Source of the DNA: VGJW01 sp035285595
GTDB lineage: Bacteria > Cyanobacteriota > Sericytochromatia > S15B-MN24 > VGJW01
Direction of reading: 5' to 3'
Length of the DNA: 64,000 nucleotides
Assembly (NCBI GenBank): GCA_035285595.1
Contig: JAYKGV010000059.1
Coordinates: forward strand, 1 to 64,000
Notes under the pieces: generated by a model
Told to the model about the DNA's origin: nothing
The model's input: the letters and a program-made list of their open reading frames with translations, nothing else
Database searches by the model: none
Shown: one piece after another, positions 43,240-51,959 of the stretch
Layout of the letters: every line of letters starts with the position of its first letter
Numbering within the stretch: the stretch's first letter is position 1
Position numbers and translations under genes: made by a program

Positions 43240-43806
43240 TCAGCTGGCGTCGTCGGCGAAGAATTCGTCGATCCGGAAGGAATCCGGCTTGTCGAACGTC
43301 CGATCCGTCACAGCCAGACTCTTGATTCGGTCCACTCTGAACACGCTTCGCTCACCTCGCTCATGGGCATAGGCAACGACCCAGTACAGGTCACCCACCT
43401 GCTTGATGCCGTAAGGATCGAGGTGCACCTTGCCGACATCCTCGCTCGCCATCGAGTAATAGTCGACCGCAACGGTCCTGCCTGCCGAGATGGCATCCAT
43501 CAGAACCGGCAACGTCCGTTCGATGGCATACATCGGGCCCGGGAAGTCATCCTCGTCATCCTGGGAAGGACGACCGCCCTCGTCCCAGTGGCTGACGAGG
43601 ATTTCTTCGATGATCTCGCCAGTGATGCGCTGCAGCTCCTGCGGCACCACCCCGGCGAGTTTGTCGATCAAAGCAGGTATCAGGCGCTCCTGTGAGCGAC
43701 CGTTGATCTCGATGGTCTCGACCATCTCTCCCAGCAGCCGCACGCCAATCAGAAGAATCACGGCCTCGTCGAGGTTAAGGCGCAGCGGGGACGGGGCGTC
43801 ACTCAT
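43240..43806 (-). CDS. WYL-domain protein lacking a helix-turn-helix
   Basis: A 188-residue protein. The C-terminal half is a WYL ligand-sensing domain (AVDYYSMASEDVGKVHLDPYGIKQVGDLYWVVAYAHERGE...VFRVDRIKSL), and the N-terminal half is the helical linker normally found between the HTH and WYL domains. The winged HTH expected before it is absent; the start at 43806 (MSDAPSP) and the upstream in-frame ATG at 43842 add no such domain. It may regulate through another protein or be a remnant. Convergent with cytochrome c and downstream of the large barrel protein. Confidence 0.8.
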   Translation of the reverse strand: MSDAPSPLRLNLDEAVILLIGVRLLGEMVETIEINGRSQERLIPALIDKLAGVVPQELQRITGEIIEEILVSHWDEGGRPSQDDEDDFPGPMYAIERTLPVLMDAISAGRTVAVDYYSMASEDVGKVHLDPYGIKQVGDLYWVVAYAHERGERSVFRVDRIKSLAVTDRTFDKPDSFRIDEFFADDAS

Positions 43807-43873
43807 TCCGGGCATCGTAACGAGCCGGGGAGCCCGCGTCAATCAGGATGTGACACCGTACCACGAGGAACAC

Positions 43874-46800
43874 TCAAAAGAAGGTTCCGATCTCGAAGTA
43901 ACCGCGCAGCCCCTGGCCGCCCGCGACAGGCAGCGCCGTCCCAAGGCGCCATTCGAAGGGCAGGTAGGCGATTTGGCTCTGGAGACGCAGTTCGGCACCG
44001 ATTCCGGCCAGGATGGATCCCCCGAGCTCACGCTCGGATCGGTGCCAGCCTGCGTCGGCGAAACAGACGCCGGCCAGCCGGTTTGCATACAGCGGCCAAG
44101 GCCCCCAACCCACCTGCAATTCCTCCAGGGGCAATCGCCACTCCACGTGCCCACCGACCACCCGGGCTGCGGCCTCGGGGGCATGACTGCGCACGGGCAG
44201 CATCCGGATCCCCCCGAGGGCCCGGACGTCGACATTATCGATGAGCGAGCTGCCACCATATCCGCCGATCACCAGCTGACCAGCCTCGACACCCTCGGTC
44301 ATCGCCGCAAGGCCCCGCAAGGCCAAGACATGATGGGGCCATGGCAGGGGCAAGAACAGCCGACCTTCGACTCCCATTCGCAGGAAGCGACTGACAGAAC
44401 CCCACATCGGGTCGGACATGGCGAGCTCCGCTACGGCCAACCGGCCTCCCTCAGGGGACACCGATCGCAGGAAACGCCACGTGTTCCCGTATTGATAACG
44501 CAAGGTCAAGGTCGACGTTTGACCCGGAGCAGGCAGGCCAAGCGCGGGGTCCACGAGCCCGGCCCTTCCCGGCAGCACCTGGCTGCGCGCGCTGTCGAAC
44601 GCCACCGTCGCGTAGCCACCGTCAATGCGCAGTGTACTGATCAGGCGGCTGGGCAATCCGGGCATCGTAAGCGATACTCCGACGCGGTCCTCACGACGCG
44701 CCCCCTCCGTCGTCCCGGGATACAGCCTCGTTCCGGTGGAAGCCCAGACACCGATGGTAGGCGGCAGGCCATCATAGGTCCACGACAATCCTGCGAAGGG
44801 CCGTCCGGACTGAATTCCAGCTCCGAGGGACAAACTGAGAGCGTGTTGCAGCAGGGCATCGCTTCCCAGCAAGGTCATCCCGGCCCCCCACCCCTGTTCG
44901 TCGGCAGGTCCCAGGATGCCCACCCAAGCCTTGGGCAGGAGGGAATCCAGGGGCGAGTAGGACCACAAGCGTGGAGCCGGCGCCGGCGCGGCCGGGAGTT
45001 CGAGGTCACGCAGCACATGGTCGGCCAGCAGTCGGGCTGCCTCGCCACCCGGCAAGGGCACGAAGTCGCCCTCACCGTCCGAAGGGACGAGAGGCTCTGG
45101 CCGGGCGCGCCGCCAATTGGCGGGTTCGATCGACATGGTGGCGATGTCGTGGCCCGTGGCACCGTAGGTCACATAGGCCAAAGTCCTGCCGTCGGGTGAA
45201 ACGGCCGGTTCGAAGGCTCCCCCGAGCATATGGGTGACCTGCCGGATGGCGGCGGCCCCGGGCTCCATCGCATACACGTTCCAGACGCCACTGCGGTCGG
45301 ATGCAAAGTACAAGGTGCCGTCGGGACCCATTGCCGGATCGATCTCGACGGCTTGGTCCCGAGTCACGGCCTGCCAGACACCACGTTCGGGCTCCAACGT
45401 CCAGAGGTCCCGCCCACCAGCCACCGACAGCGACATCACGAGACGCCTACCCTTACCGTCCCACGCCAACCCCTCGGCCTGCTCCGCGCCGACCGGAAGC
45501 TCATGCCACCCCAGCAAACTTCCTCCGGCATCCATGCGTACCAGTGCCGGTCGTCCTTGACGTGTCGCCACACCTACCAGCTCCCCCGAAGGCAGCGGCA
45601 GGACATCCGTGACCCTGAGCCCCACGGTCAGGCGCCGGGTCGTCCCATCATCAATCCTGGTTACAAGGACATCATTGTAGTTCTGGAATCCGTCCAAGGG
45701 CAGCATGCCCACGTGGTAGAGCCTCTTGCCGTCGGTCGTGGGACGAAGAGCCGTGAAAGGAGTTTTGTTGAACGAGGTCAGAGCATCGGGCCAACCTTGC
45801 CCGCCTCTGACCGCCGCAAAGCCGTGGCCATCCCAGTCGTGCCACCCCAGCGTGCCGTCGGGCAGGAAGAATGGGTGCCGCTGATGGCCCCCCTTCGTCG
45901 TCACGGGGCTGATTCCGGTGAAGGGTCCCTGCTCCAGCAACTGCCTTCGTTGGCGTTCGGCTCTTCGCAGGGCATCCGTCCGCCAGGCTTCCCACGCCTC
46001 GGTCAGCGTGCTACCCGTGACCTTGCGGAACACCTCATCGATCCCCCACCAGGGTTCGGAGCCATAGGCCTCGGCCAGCTTGCGCGGAAAATCCGGGCCC
46101 CAGCGCAGCACACCCCATTCCATGAACATCGTTCCAAAGGCGTAGACCCCGCTGCCGCCGGGCCAGTGGGCGACATGGTAGCCCCCGATGCGATCGAGGC
46201 CCGGCAGATCTCCGGCAAGTGCCGCCATCCGTGCCATCATGTCGTACTCTGCCGTCCGGCCCCTTCCTCCAGGGGTGAAGGCCGTCTCCCCGAGTACGGC
46301 CATCCCCTCGATCAGGCCGAAAGGCAATGCCAATGCAAAGTTGGGGAACAGCGCGCGCCCGAGAATCCTGTCGGCAAGAGCCACCAGTCCCCCGGTCGTC
46401 TCGAAGTGCAGAAGATGCGTATACTCATGCGTGAAAAGCGCCTCGAACCACGCTTCGTCGCGGGCAAACTCGCGCACCTCGGGGCCGGGCGGCGTCAGAT
46501 AGAGATAGACGGCATTGTTGGGCAAAGCCAGAGCGAATCCATTGGCAGTATCTTCGTGGTCCAGCAGCACGACCTGCGTAGGTCTTTTCGGTGCGTGCCC
46601 CAGCCAGGCCACAAGGCGACCATGCACCCGCTCGGCAACTTGTGCAGCCTTGAGCGCACGCTCACGCTCGATGGCGGGGTGGTGGATCCTGAAATGTTCG
46701 GTGGCGAGCGTCTGCCAGTCCTGTGCCGGATCGAACAGCGTGGCCGAACGAACCGGGGCGGCACGGAGCCACACTCCCAGGACCAGCATCATGCATACGG

Positions 46801-46879
46801 CCAAGAGGGGACGCGAGAGCCGGGCTTCCGCAGTCGACCTCTTGACCGCCGGTTCCACATCCCCCGGAGCCATCGACAT
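43874..46879 (-). CDS. Peptidase MA-like / beta-propeller / outer-membrane barrel protein (paralogue B)
   Basis: A 1001-residue paralogue of the protein at 16892-20200. Signal peptide around residues 20-47 (RPLLAVCMMLVLGVWLRAAPVRS). Metallopeptidase domain with HEYTH at about 151-155 and the downstream EGMA glutamate, propeller repeats in the middle (GTLYFASDRSGVWNVY, SPDGRTLAYVTYG) and a C-terminal barrel ending in FEIGTFF. The same matched phrases around the zinc site (THEYTHLLHFE) make the relationship clear. The start ATG-TCG-ATG at 46879 is uncertain; a GTG further in before VEPAVKR is an alternative. Likely an outer-membrane protease or peptidase-like receptor with unknown substrate. 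Confidence 0.84.
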   Translation of the reverse strand: MSMAPGDVEPAVKRSTAEARLSRPLLAVCMMLVLGVWLRAAPVRSATLFDPAQDWQTLATEHFRIHHPAIERERALKAAQVAERVHGRLVAWLGHAPKRPTQVVLLDHEDTANGFALALPNNAVYLYLTPPGPEVREFARDEAWFEALFTHEYTHLLHFETTGGLVALADRILGRALFPNFALALPFGLIEGMAVLGETAFTPGGRGRTAEYDMMARMAALAGDLPGLDRIGGYHVAHWPGGSGVYAFGTMFMEWGVLRWGPDFPRKLAEAYGSEPWWGIDEVFRKVTGSTLTEAWEAWRTDALRRAERQRRQLLEQGPFTGISPVTTKGGHQRHPFFLPDGTLGWHDWDGHGFAAVRGGQGWPDALTSFNKTPFTALRPTTDGKRLYHVGMLPLDGFQNYNDVLVTRIDDGTTRRLTVGLRVTDVLPLPSGELVGVATRQGRPALVRMDAGGSLLGWHELPVGAEQAEGLAWDGKGRRLVMSLSVAGGRDLWTLEPERGVWQAVTRDQAVEIDPAMGPDGTLYFASDRSGVWNVYAMEPGAAAIRQVTHMLGGAFEPAVSPDGRTLAYVTYGATGHDIATMSIEPANWRRARPEPLVPSDGEGDFVPLPGGEAARLLADHVLRDLELPAAPAPAPRLWSYSPLDSLLPKAWVGILGPADEQGWGAGMTLLGSDALLQHALSLSLGAGIQSGRPFAGLSWTYDGLPPTIGVWASTGTRLYPGTTEGARREDRVGVSLTMPGLPSRLISTLRIDGGYATVAFDSARSQVLPGRAGLVDPALGLPAPGQTSTLTLRYQYGNTWRFLRSVSPEGGRLAVAELAMSDPMWGSVSRFLRMGVEGRLFLPLPWPHHVLALRGLAAMTEGVEAGQLVIGGYGGSSLIDNVDVRALGGIRMLPVRSHAPEAAARVVGGHVEWRLPLEELQVGWGPWPLYANRLAGVCFADAGWHRSERELGGSILAGIGAELRLQSQIAYLPFEWRLGTALPVAGGQGLRGYFEIGTFF

Positions 46880-46932
46880 TCTGCATGACATGGCACATCG
46901 CAAGTCGGGACCTGTCCACTCGAGGGACAACC

Positions 46933-46960
46933 TTAACCTCATTTTCCGTCCCGGTTTACC
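46933..46960 (+). promoter_or_regulatory. 11-bp direct repeats with perfect CTTAACCT, Pho-box-like
   Basis: CTTAACCT at 46932-46939 matches the cyanobacterial Pho-box half site exactly; TTCCGT at 46944 and TTTACC at 46955 continue the 11-bp spacing. A TAGTCG hexamer follows at 46963. It lies 67 bp before the start of the repeat protein and could also influence the divergent barrel gene. Confidence 0.45.
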
Positions 46961-47026
46961 GGTAGTCGCCCTGGCATGGCCGATAGTTCCCCTGTCCCCT
47001 GGTTTTCTTTGCTCGAGGGCCCCTGC

Positions 47027-49249
47027 ATGATTTCAGGAACACCCGGCGGCTCGCCCAACCCCTACTACGGGGCCAACCGGACCGTCGCCGCGCAGGCTCC
47101 CGCGGCAGCACCCCCGAGTGCTCCCCAGTCCACTCCGACACAAGCGCCGCCCGCGGTAGCCCCGCAAGGAGCCGGTGAGGTCTTCGCCAGTCTGGTCAAC
47201 GTCGTGGTCTCGTTCTTCCGCGGGATCTTCAACTGGCTTGCAGGATTGTTCGGCGGGCCCGCAAATCCACCTGCCCAACCGACCCAGCCCGGACAACCGA
47301 CCCAGCCGGGTCAGCCTGCCGCTCCCCCGCTCACCCAGGAGGAGCAGGCCCTCGCGTCCCAGTACAAGTTGTGGCCCAGTCGGGAAAATATCCTTGCCTT
47401 CAAGGCAGAGGTCGCATCCTACCAACAGCAGCAAGTGATTGGACCTGGCTCAGGTAGCCCGGAGGTCCTCCGGGACCTGCAGGGCGCCTTGGCCAAGCTG
47501 GGTTACCCGTTGCAGGCGACCGGCCAGTTCGACGCGGCTACGGCTGACGCCGTCATGCGCTTCAAGCGTGACAACGGCCTGCACCAGAACTACCGCAGCG
47601 CGGACGGCCAGTGGGCCATCAACGAGTACGTCCAGCCTGCCACGATGCAGGCGATCCTGAGCAGGCTCCAAGGGGTGGCCCAGCCCCAGCCGGCACCTCA
47701 ACCCAGCCCACTTCCCCAGCCGGTCCCACAGCCTGCACCGCAGCCGACGCAACCTCCCGTGACACCCGGAGCGACGGACTGGCAGGCGGTGGCCAAGCAG
47801 TATGGCCTCCTTGCAACCTCAGAAAACGTCGAGGCCTTCCTGACAGAGGTCAAGAGCTACGAAGCAGGCGGAGCCCTGGGTCCCGGGACCAGCCAGAATC
47901 AGGCCGTCGCCGACCTTCAGGCTGGCCTGCGCCGCCTGGGCTTCCCTGCCCCCGACACCAAAGTGTGGGATGACGCCACCGGCCAGGCTGTCATTGCCTA
48001 CAAGAAGGCACGCGGCATCCATCAGACCTACAAGGCAGCTGATGGACAGTGGGCCATCAACGAATATGCCGATCCCAATACACTCGCACGACTGTTGCGT
48101 GAACTCTCCAGCCAGGTAACCCCGACGGCACCCGCACCTCCCGCACCGGCTGCGCCCGTGGCCACCGCACCGGCCGCCCCCACAACGCCGGCACCGACGA
48201 GTCCGGGTGTGTCCGACTGGCAGGCCGTGGCAAGACAGTATGGTCTGCTGGCCACCGTAGAAAACGTCCAGGCGTTCCTGACCGAGGTCAAGGGCTATGA
48301 AGCCGAGGGCACCCTTGGTCCTGGCACGGGCAACGCGGACGGCGTGCGGGACCTGCAGACTGCCCTCACGCGCCTCGGCTACCCCGTGACGGTGACCGGA
48401 CAGTTCGACGGGGCCACCATCCAGGCGGTCATCGCCTTCAAGCGTGCGGAAGGCCTCCGCCAGACCTACAAGGCAGCCGACGGACAGTGGGCCATCAATG
48501 AATATGCCAGCCCCATGGTGCTGCAGCGTCTCATCCAGAAGCTGCAAGCAGCTCCACAGCCCCAGCCTGTCGCACCCCAGCCGGCACAGCTGCAAGCGCC
48601 CTCGGCTCCCCCTAACCATCCCATGGTGCCGGTTGCCGTGGGGAATGATGCACCTGTGAGCGCCGCGCCTGCCGCTCCCGCCCCGCCGACGGCTCCCGCC
48701 CTGCCGACCGCGCCCGTGCAACCGGCCGCACCGCTGCCCCCAGCTCAGCACCCCATGGTTCCTGTGGCGGACTCCGGCATGTCGAGTCCGACGCAGCCTA
48801 CCTCGCCGGGTCAGATGGCCGGCCCTCAGGCCCCCGTCGTCCCGACCATTCCTGTGACACCTGCCCAGCCAGCGAATCCGGTCGTCCCCGGGCTCGATCC
48901 AAGGCAGCAAGCCTTGGCCACCCAGTTTGGCCTGCTGGCGTCACCAGCGAATGTCGCGGCTTTCGAGGCAGAGATCCGGACCTATACCCAAGACGGCACG
49001 CTCGGGCCCGGCTCACCCCAGACCGACGCCATCCGCGACCTACAAGCCGCCCTTGGCAGGCTCGGTTACCAGATCACACCCTCTGGCCAATATGATGGTG
49101 CCACGGCTCAAGCCGTCATCGCCTTCAAGCAAGCCAACGGCATCCGCCAAACGTACATGGCGGCCAATGGCCAACCTGCGGTCAACGAATATGCCGATCG
49201 TCGCACCCTCGAGGTCGTGATGCAAAAGTTGCAGGCTACCCTCAGGTAA
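47027..49249 (+). CDS. Four-repeat peptidoglycan-binding-like protein
   Basis: A 740-residue protein with a Pro/Ala-rich N-terminus, one hydrophobic segment near residue 60 (VNVVVSFFRGIFNWLAGLFGG), then four ~105-residue domains joined by Pro-rich linkers. Each domain has the PG_binding_1-like core DLQxALxxLGYxxxxTGQFDxATxxAVIAFKxxxGxxQTY followed by a conserved ADGQWAINEY tail. The family binds cell-wall peptide or glycan. ATG at 47027 follows GAGGG. There is no conventional signal peptide; export may be by a non-Sec route or the internal hydrophobic segment. No catalytic domain is attached. Its upstream region holds a Pho-box-like repeat. It converges on cca with an 8-bp overlap. Confidence 0.82.
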   Translation: MISGTPGGSPNPYYGANRTVAAQAPAAAPPSAPQSTPTQAPPAVAPQGAGEVFASLVNVVVSFFRGIFNWLAGLFGGPANPPAQPTQPGQPTQPGQPAAPPLTQEEQALASQYKLWPSRENILAFKAEVASYQQQQVIGPGSGSPEVLRDLQGALAKLGYPLQATGQFDAATADAVMRFKRDNGLHQNYRSADGQWAINEYVQPATMQAILSRLQGVAQPQPAPQPSPLPQPVPQPAPQPTQPPVTPGATDWQAVAKQYGLLATSENVEAFLTEVKSYEAGGALGPGTSQNQAVADLQAGLRRLGFPAPDTKVWDDATGQAVIAYKKARGIHQTYKAADGQWAINEYADPNTLARLLRELSSQVTPTAPAPPAPAAPVATAPAAPTTPAPTSPGVSDWQAVARQYGLLATVENVQAFLTEVKGYEAEGTLGPGTGNADGVRDLQTALTRLGYPVTVTGQFDGATIQAVIAFKRAEGLRQTYKAADGQWAINEYASPMVLQRLIQKLQAAPQPQPVAPQPAQLQAPSAPPNHPMVPVAVGNDAPVSAAPAAPAPPTAPALPTAPVQPAAPLPPAQHPMVPVADSGMSSPTQPTSPGQMAGPQAPVVPTIPVTPAQPANPVVPGLDPRQQALATQFGLLASPANVAAFEAEIRTYTQDGTLGPGSPQTDAIRDLQAALGRLGYQITPSGQYDGATAQAVIAFKQANGIRQTYMAANGQPAVNEYADRRTLEVVMQKLQATLR
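47345..49246 (+). repeat. Four in-frame protein repeats with Pro-rich linkers
   Basis: Repeat units lie at about 47345-47675, 47777-48115, 48215-48552 and 48896-49246. Units 2 and 3 share near-identical openings (DWQAVA-QYGLLAT-ENV-AFLTEVK-YE) and the TYKAADGQWAINEYA segment, so they are the most recent duplication; units 1 and 4 are more divergent. Linkers are Pro/Ala/Gln-rich. Confidence 0.85.
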
Positions 49250-50462
49250 GCCGCCCTTCCAACCACCGCCAGGCTTCGTCGGCATCCGTCAGGGTGCCGA
49301 CGGCCTGCTCCTCGGCCAGTTCCTGCAGCAACTGCGCGAGCCAGCGCCCTGCGGGGCGTCGGGTCACTCTCAAGATCTCGTCACCCCGTACCACAGGGGG
49401 CTGGTGCGGCCGCAGCTCGGCCCGTTGCAGCTCTGACGTACAAGCCGCATAGGCTGCATCTCCACCGAAGACGGCGTACAGCTCGCGGGCATGTGCCAGA
49501 CCCAAGGGTTCGAGGCGCACCCTCAGACGATGAAGCCAACGCAAACGAGACGCGCGATCCGGCCAAGGGCCCCCTGGCCACAGCTCAGCGCCCCGCAACA
49601 AGGCTTGGACCGAACGCCCCATCGACCGCGGCCAGCGAAGCCTCGTCGAGAGTCTCTCGGCATCTTGAACCGTCAAACCACCCAAGAGCTGTACCCTGAG
49701 GCGTCCCTCAGGATCGAGGGGTTCTGGGAACACACACCAGAGGCCTCCCTGTTCAGGCCAACCCAACACCCGGAGCAGCCCGTCTTCACCGAGCATGTTC
49801 CAAGCCTCGGCTGCCGCCTGGCCCGCAACGAGACGCTGTAGTTCGGCCCAGACACGCTCGCCAGGTACCGGTGAAAGCAGTGGCACCCGCGCTCGTACCT
49901 CGGCGCGGGTATCGTCGGTTACATGGAAACCAAGCTCCGCCAACAATCGATATACTCGCAGCAATCTGAGTGGATCCGCCTCCCAATTCGCCACGTCTGG
50001 AGCGCACAACCGGCCAGCAGCCAGGTCCCCAAGACCGTCACACACGTCCACGAATGGGCCCAGAGGGGCCTCCGATGAAGTCGATACCCGGACGGCAAGT
50101 GCATTGACCGTCAGGTCACGCCGTCGCAAATCCTCCTCGAGCGTGTTCCCCTGGTAGCGAGTCACGTCGAGGTTCATGTGACCGCCCCGCAAGACCAGTC
50201 GATGACTGTCGTAGGATTCGTCGAGAACGACGTGCGTGGCCCCCAGTGCTCTGGCCCAGGCTCTTGCAAGTGGCGCAACCGGGCACGGCACGGCCAGATC
50301 CACATCATGCAACGGTCGGCCCAGCAGGGCGTCCCGGACACAGCCACCGACCAACACAGCACCCTCGGGCATCAGGCCGCGCAAGGCGAAAAGTACGGGT
50401 GCGGCAGCAAGGCGCGACAGGCCTGCCGCCAACCAGGCCTCATCCGTGGGCGTGCGCACCAA
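49242..50462 (-). CDS. cca: CCA-adding tRNA nucleotidyltransferase / poly(A) polymerase family
   Basis: A 406-residue class II nucleotidyltransferase. The head domain has GGCVRDALLGR followed by DVDLAV (metal Asp pair), and the RRDLTVNALAV and DPLRLLRVYR motifs define the neck and NTP-binding region. The two tRNA genes in this window do not encode CCA, so such an enzyme is required. TTG at 50462 (or GTG at 50459) overlaps the end of livF by 23 bp. In some bacteria this fold is split into separate A- and CC-adding enzymes; which activity this one has cannot be told. Confidence 0.9.
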   Translation of the reverse strand: MVRTPTDEAWLAAGLSRLAAAPVLFALRGLMPEGAVLVGGCVRDALLGRPLHDVDLAVPCPVAPLARAWARALGATHVVLDESYDSHRLVLRGGHMNLDVTRYQGNTLEEDLRRRDLTVNALAVRVSTSSEAPLGPFVDVCDGLGDLAAGRLCAPDVANWEADPLRLLRVYRLLAELGFHVTDDTRAEVRARVPLLSPVPGERVWAELQRLVAGQAAAEAWNMLGEDGLLRVLGWPEQGGLWCVFPEPLDPEGRLRVQLLGGLTVQDAERLSTRLRWPRSMGRSVQALLRGAELWPGGPWPDRASRLRWLHRLRVRLEPLGLAHARELYAVFGGDAAYAACTSELQRAELRPHQPPVVRGDEILRVTRRPAGRWLAQLLQELAEEQAVGTLTDADEAWRWLEGRLT

Positions 50463-51162
50463 GATAGGCCTGGCGGACCTCTTCCGAGGCCAGAAGCTCC
50501 GAACCCGTTCCGGACACGGTCACACGGCCATTCTCGATGACATACCCCCGATGGGCGATGGCAAGTGCCTGACGGGCATTCTGCTCGACCAACAGCACCG
50601 GCAGGCCCTCTTTGTTGATCTCCACGATAGTTCGCATGATCTGTCGGACGATCAGGGGTGCCAGCCCCATGGAGGGTTCGTCGAGCAACAGGAGGCGCGG
50701 CCGTCCCATCAGCGCCCGGGCCATGGCCAGCATTTGCTGTTCGCCCCCTGACAAGGTGCCCGCCGGCTGATGGCGACGTTGGCCAAGAATGGGAAAACGC
50801 TGCATCTGCGCATCAAGATCACGCTGGACGGCGGCTCCGTCCCTGCGCAAGTAGGCACCGAGTTCGAGATTCTCCAGCACCGTCATTCGGGAGAAGACGC
50901 GACGCCCCTCAGGCACATGGACGATCCCCCGTGCCATGACTTCCGCCACACGCAAACGCTCGAGGGGCTGCCCCTCGAAGAGGAGCGACCCGCCCGTCTC
51001 GGTGATCATGCGGGTGATGGATCGGAGCGTGGTGCTCTTGCCCGCCCCATTGGCACCGATCAAGGTCACAACCTCGCCCGTCCTGACCTCCAGCGTCACG
51101 TCGGACAGCGCCTGAATCTTGCCGTACCGAGCCGTCAATCCCCGAATTTGCAGAAGGGCCAT
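50440..51162 (-). CDS. livF: Branched-chain amino-acid ABC transporter, ATPase LivF
   Basis: A 240-residue ATPase of the HAAT transporter. Walker A GANGAGKST, the LivF-type VPEGRRVFSRMTVLENLELGAY segment, signature LSGGEQQMLAMARAL and Walker B LLLLDEPSMGLAP are present. It is the last liv gene, 5 bp after livG, and pairs with LivG on the LivH/LivM membrane subunits to power leucine/isoleucine/valine uptake. Confidence 0.94.
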   Translation of the reverse strand: MALLQIRGLTARYGKIQALSDVTLEVRTGEVVTLIGANGAGKSTTLRSITRMITETGGSLLFEGQPLERLRVAEVMARGIVHVPEGRRVFSRMTVLENLELGAYLRRDGAAVQRDLDAQMQRFPILGQRRHQPAGTLSGGEQQMLAMARALMGRPRLLLLDEPSMGLAPLIVRQIMRTIVEINKEGLPVLLVEQNARQALAIAHRGYVIENGRVTVSGTGSELLASEEVRQAYLGAHAHG

Positions 51163-51167
51163 CCGCG

Positions 51168-51959
51168 CTACCCCTCCTCCCCATCCCCGAGATAGGCCTT
51201 GATCACTTCGGGGTTGGCTTGGATCTCGGCAGGCGTCCCCTCGGCAATCTTGTGACCGAAGTTCATGACCGCAATCCTATCGGAAAGCCGCATGATAAGG
51301 GGCATGTCGTGCTCGATCAGCAGCACCGTTAGGCCCAGCGCACGAATCCGTCCAATCAGCTCCACCAGGTCCTCGGTTTCCCGGGGATTCATACCTGCGG
51401 CCGGTTCATCCAGCAGCAGCAACGAGGGCCTGGTCGCAAGGGCCCTTGCAATTTCAAGGCGGCGTTGCTGACCATAAGCCAAGTTCCGGGCCAGTTCGTT
51501 GCGCAGGGAGGACAGCCCCACGAAATCCAGCCACTCCAGAGCTGCAGCCTCCTGAGCCTTGCGCGAGGCCTCGAAGCCCGCCAGCCGCCACATCGCCTGC
51601 ACAAAGCCAGTGGGTGCTCGAAGAGCCGAGGCCACGGCGACATTCTCCCAGACGGTCGCCGCCCCGAACAAGCGGATGTTCTGAAAGGTTCGGGCCAGCC
51701 CGAGACGGGCAAGTTCATAGGGTTTGGTGCCCACGATGGACGCCCCGCGGAACAGCAGTTGGCCGTCACTGGGAGGTACCAAGCCGGAAATCAGATTGAA
51801 GGCTGTCGTCTTGCCGGCCCCATTGGGACCGATGACGCTGAATACGCCGCCTTCAGGGACCTCGAAGCTGAGCCGATCCACCGCGACGAGCCCCCCGAAT
51901 CGCCGGGTCACCTCACGAAGCGAAAGCAAGGCTCGAGCCTGCTGGGCCTGCTCCGTCAC
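51168..51959 (-). CDS. livG: Branched-chain amino-acid ABC transporter, ATPase LivG
   Basis: A 263-residue ATPase. Walker A GPNGAGKTT, the LivG-specific LARTFQNIRLF block, signature LAYGQQRRLEIARALA (the family's usual variant of LSGGQ) and Walker B LLLLDEPAAGMNP, followed by LIEHDM. GTG start at 51959 overlaps the livM stop (GTGA), so translation is coupled. Confidence 0.94.
   Translation of the reverse strand: MTEQAQQARALLSLREVTRRFGGLVAVDRLSFEVPEGGVFSVIGPNGAGKTTAFNLISGLVPPSDGQLLFRGASIVGTKPYELARLGLARTFQNIRLFGAATVWENVAVASALRAPTGFVQAMWRLAGFEASRKAQEAAALEWLDFVGLSSLRNELARNLAYGQQRRLEIARALATRPSLLLLDEPAAGMNPRETEDLVELIGRIRALGLTVLLIEHDMPLIMRLSDRIAVMNFGHKIAEGTPAEIQANPEVIKAYLGDGEEG

Noticed and set aside
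43490..46888. Two long plus-strand frames opposite the WYL and barrel genes
   Set aside because: Antisense to genes with clear domains and signal peptide.
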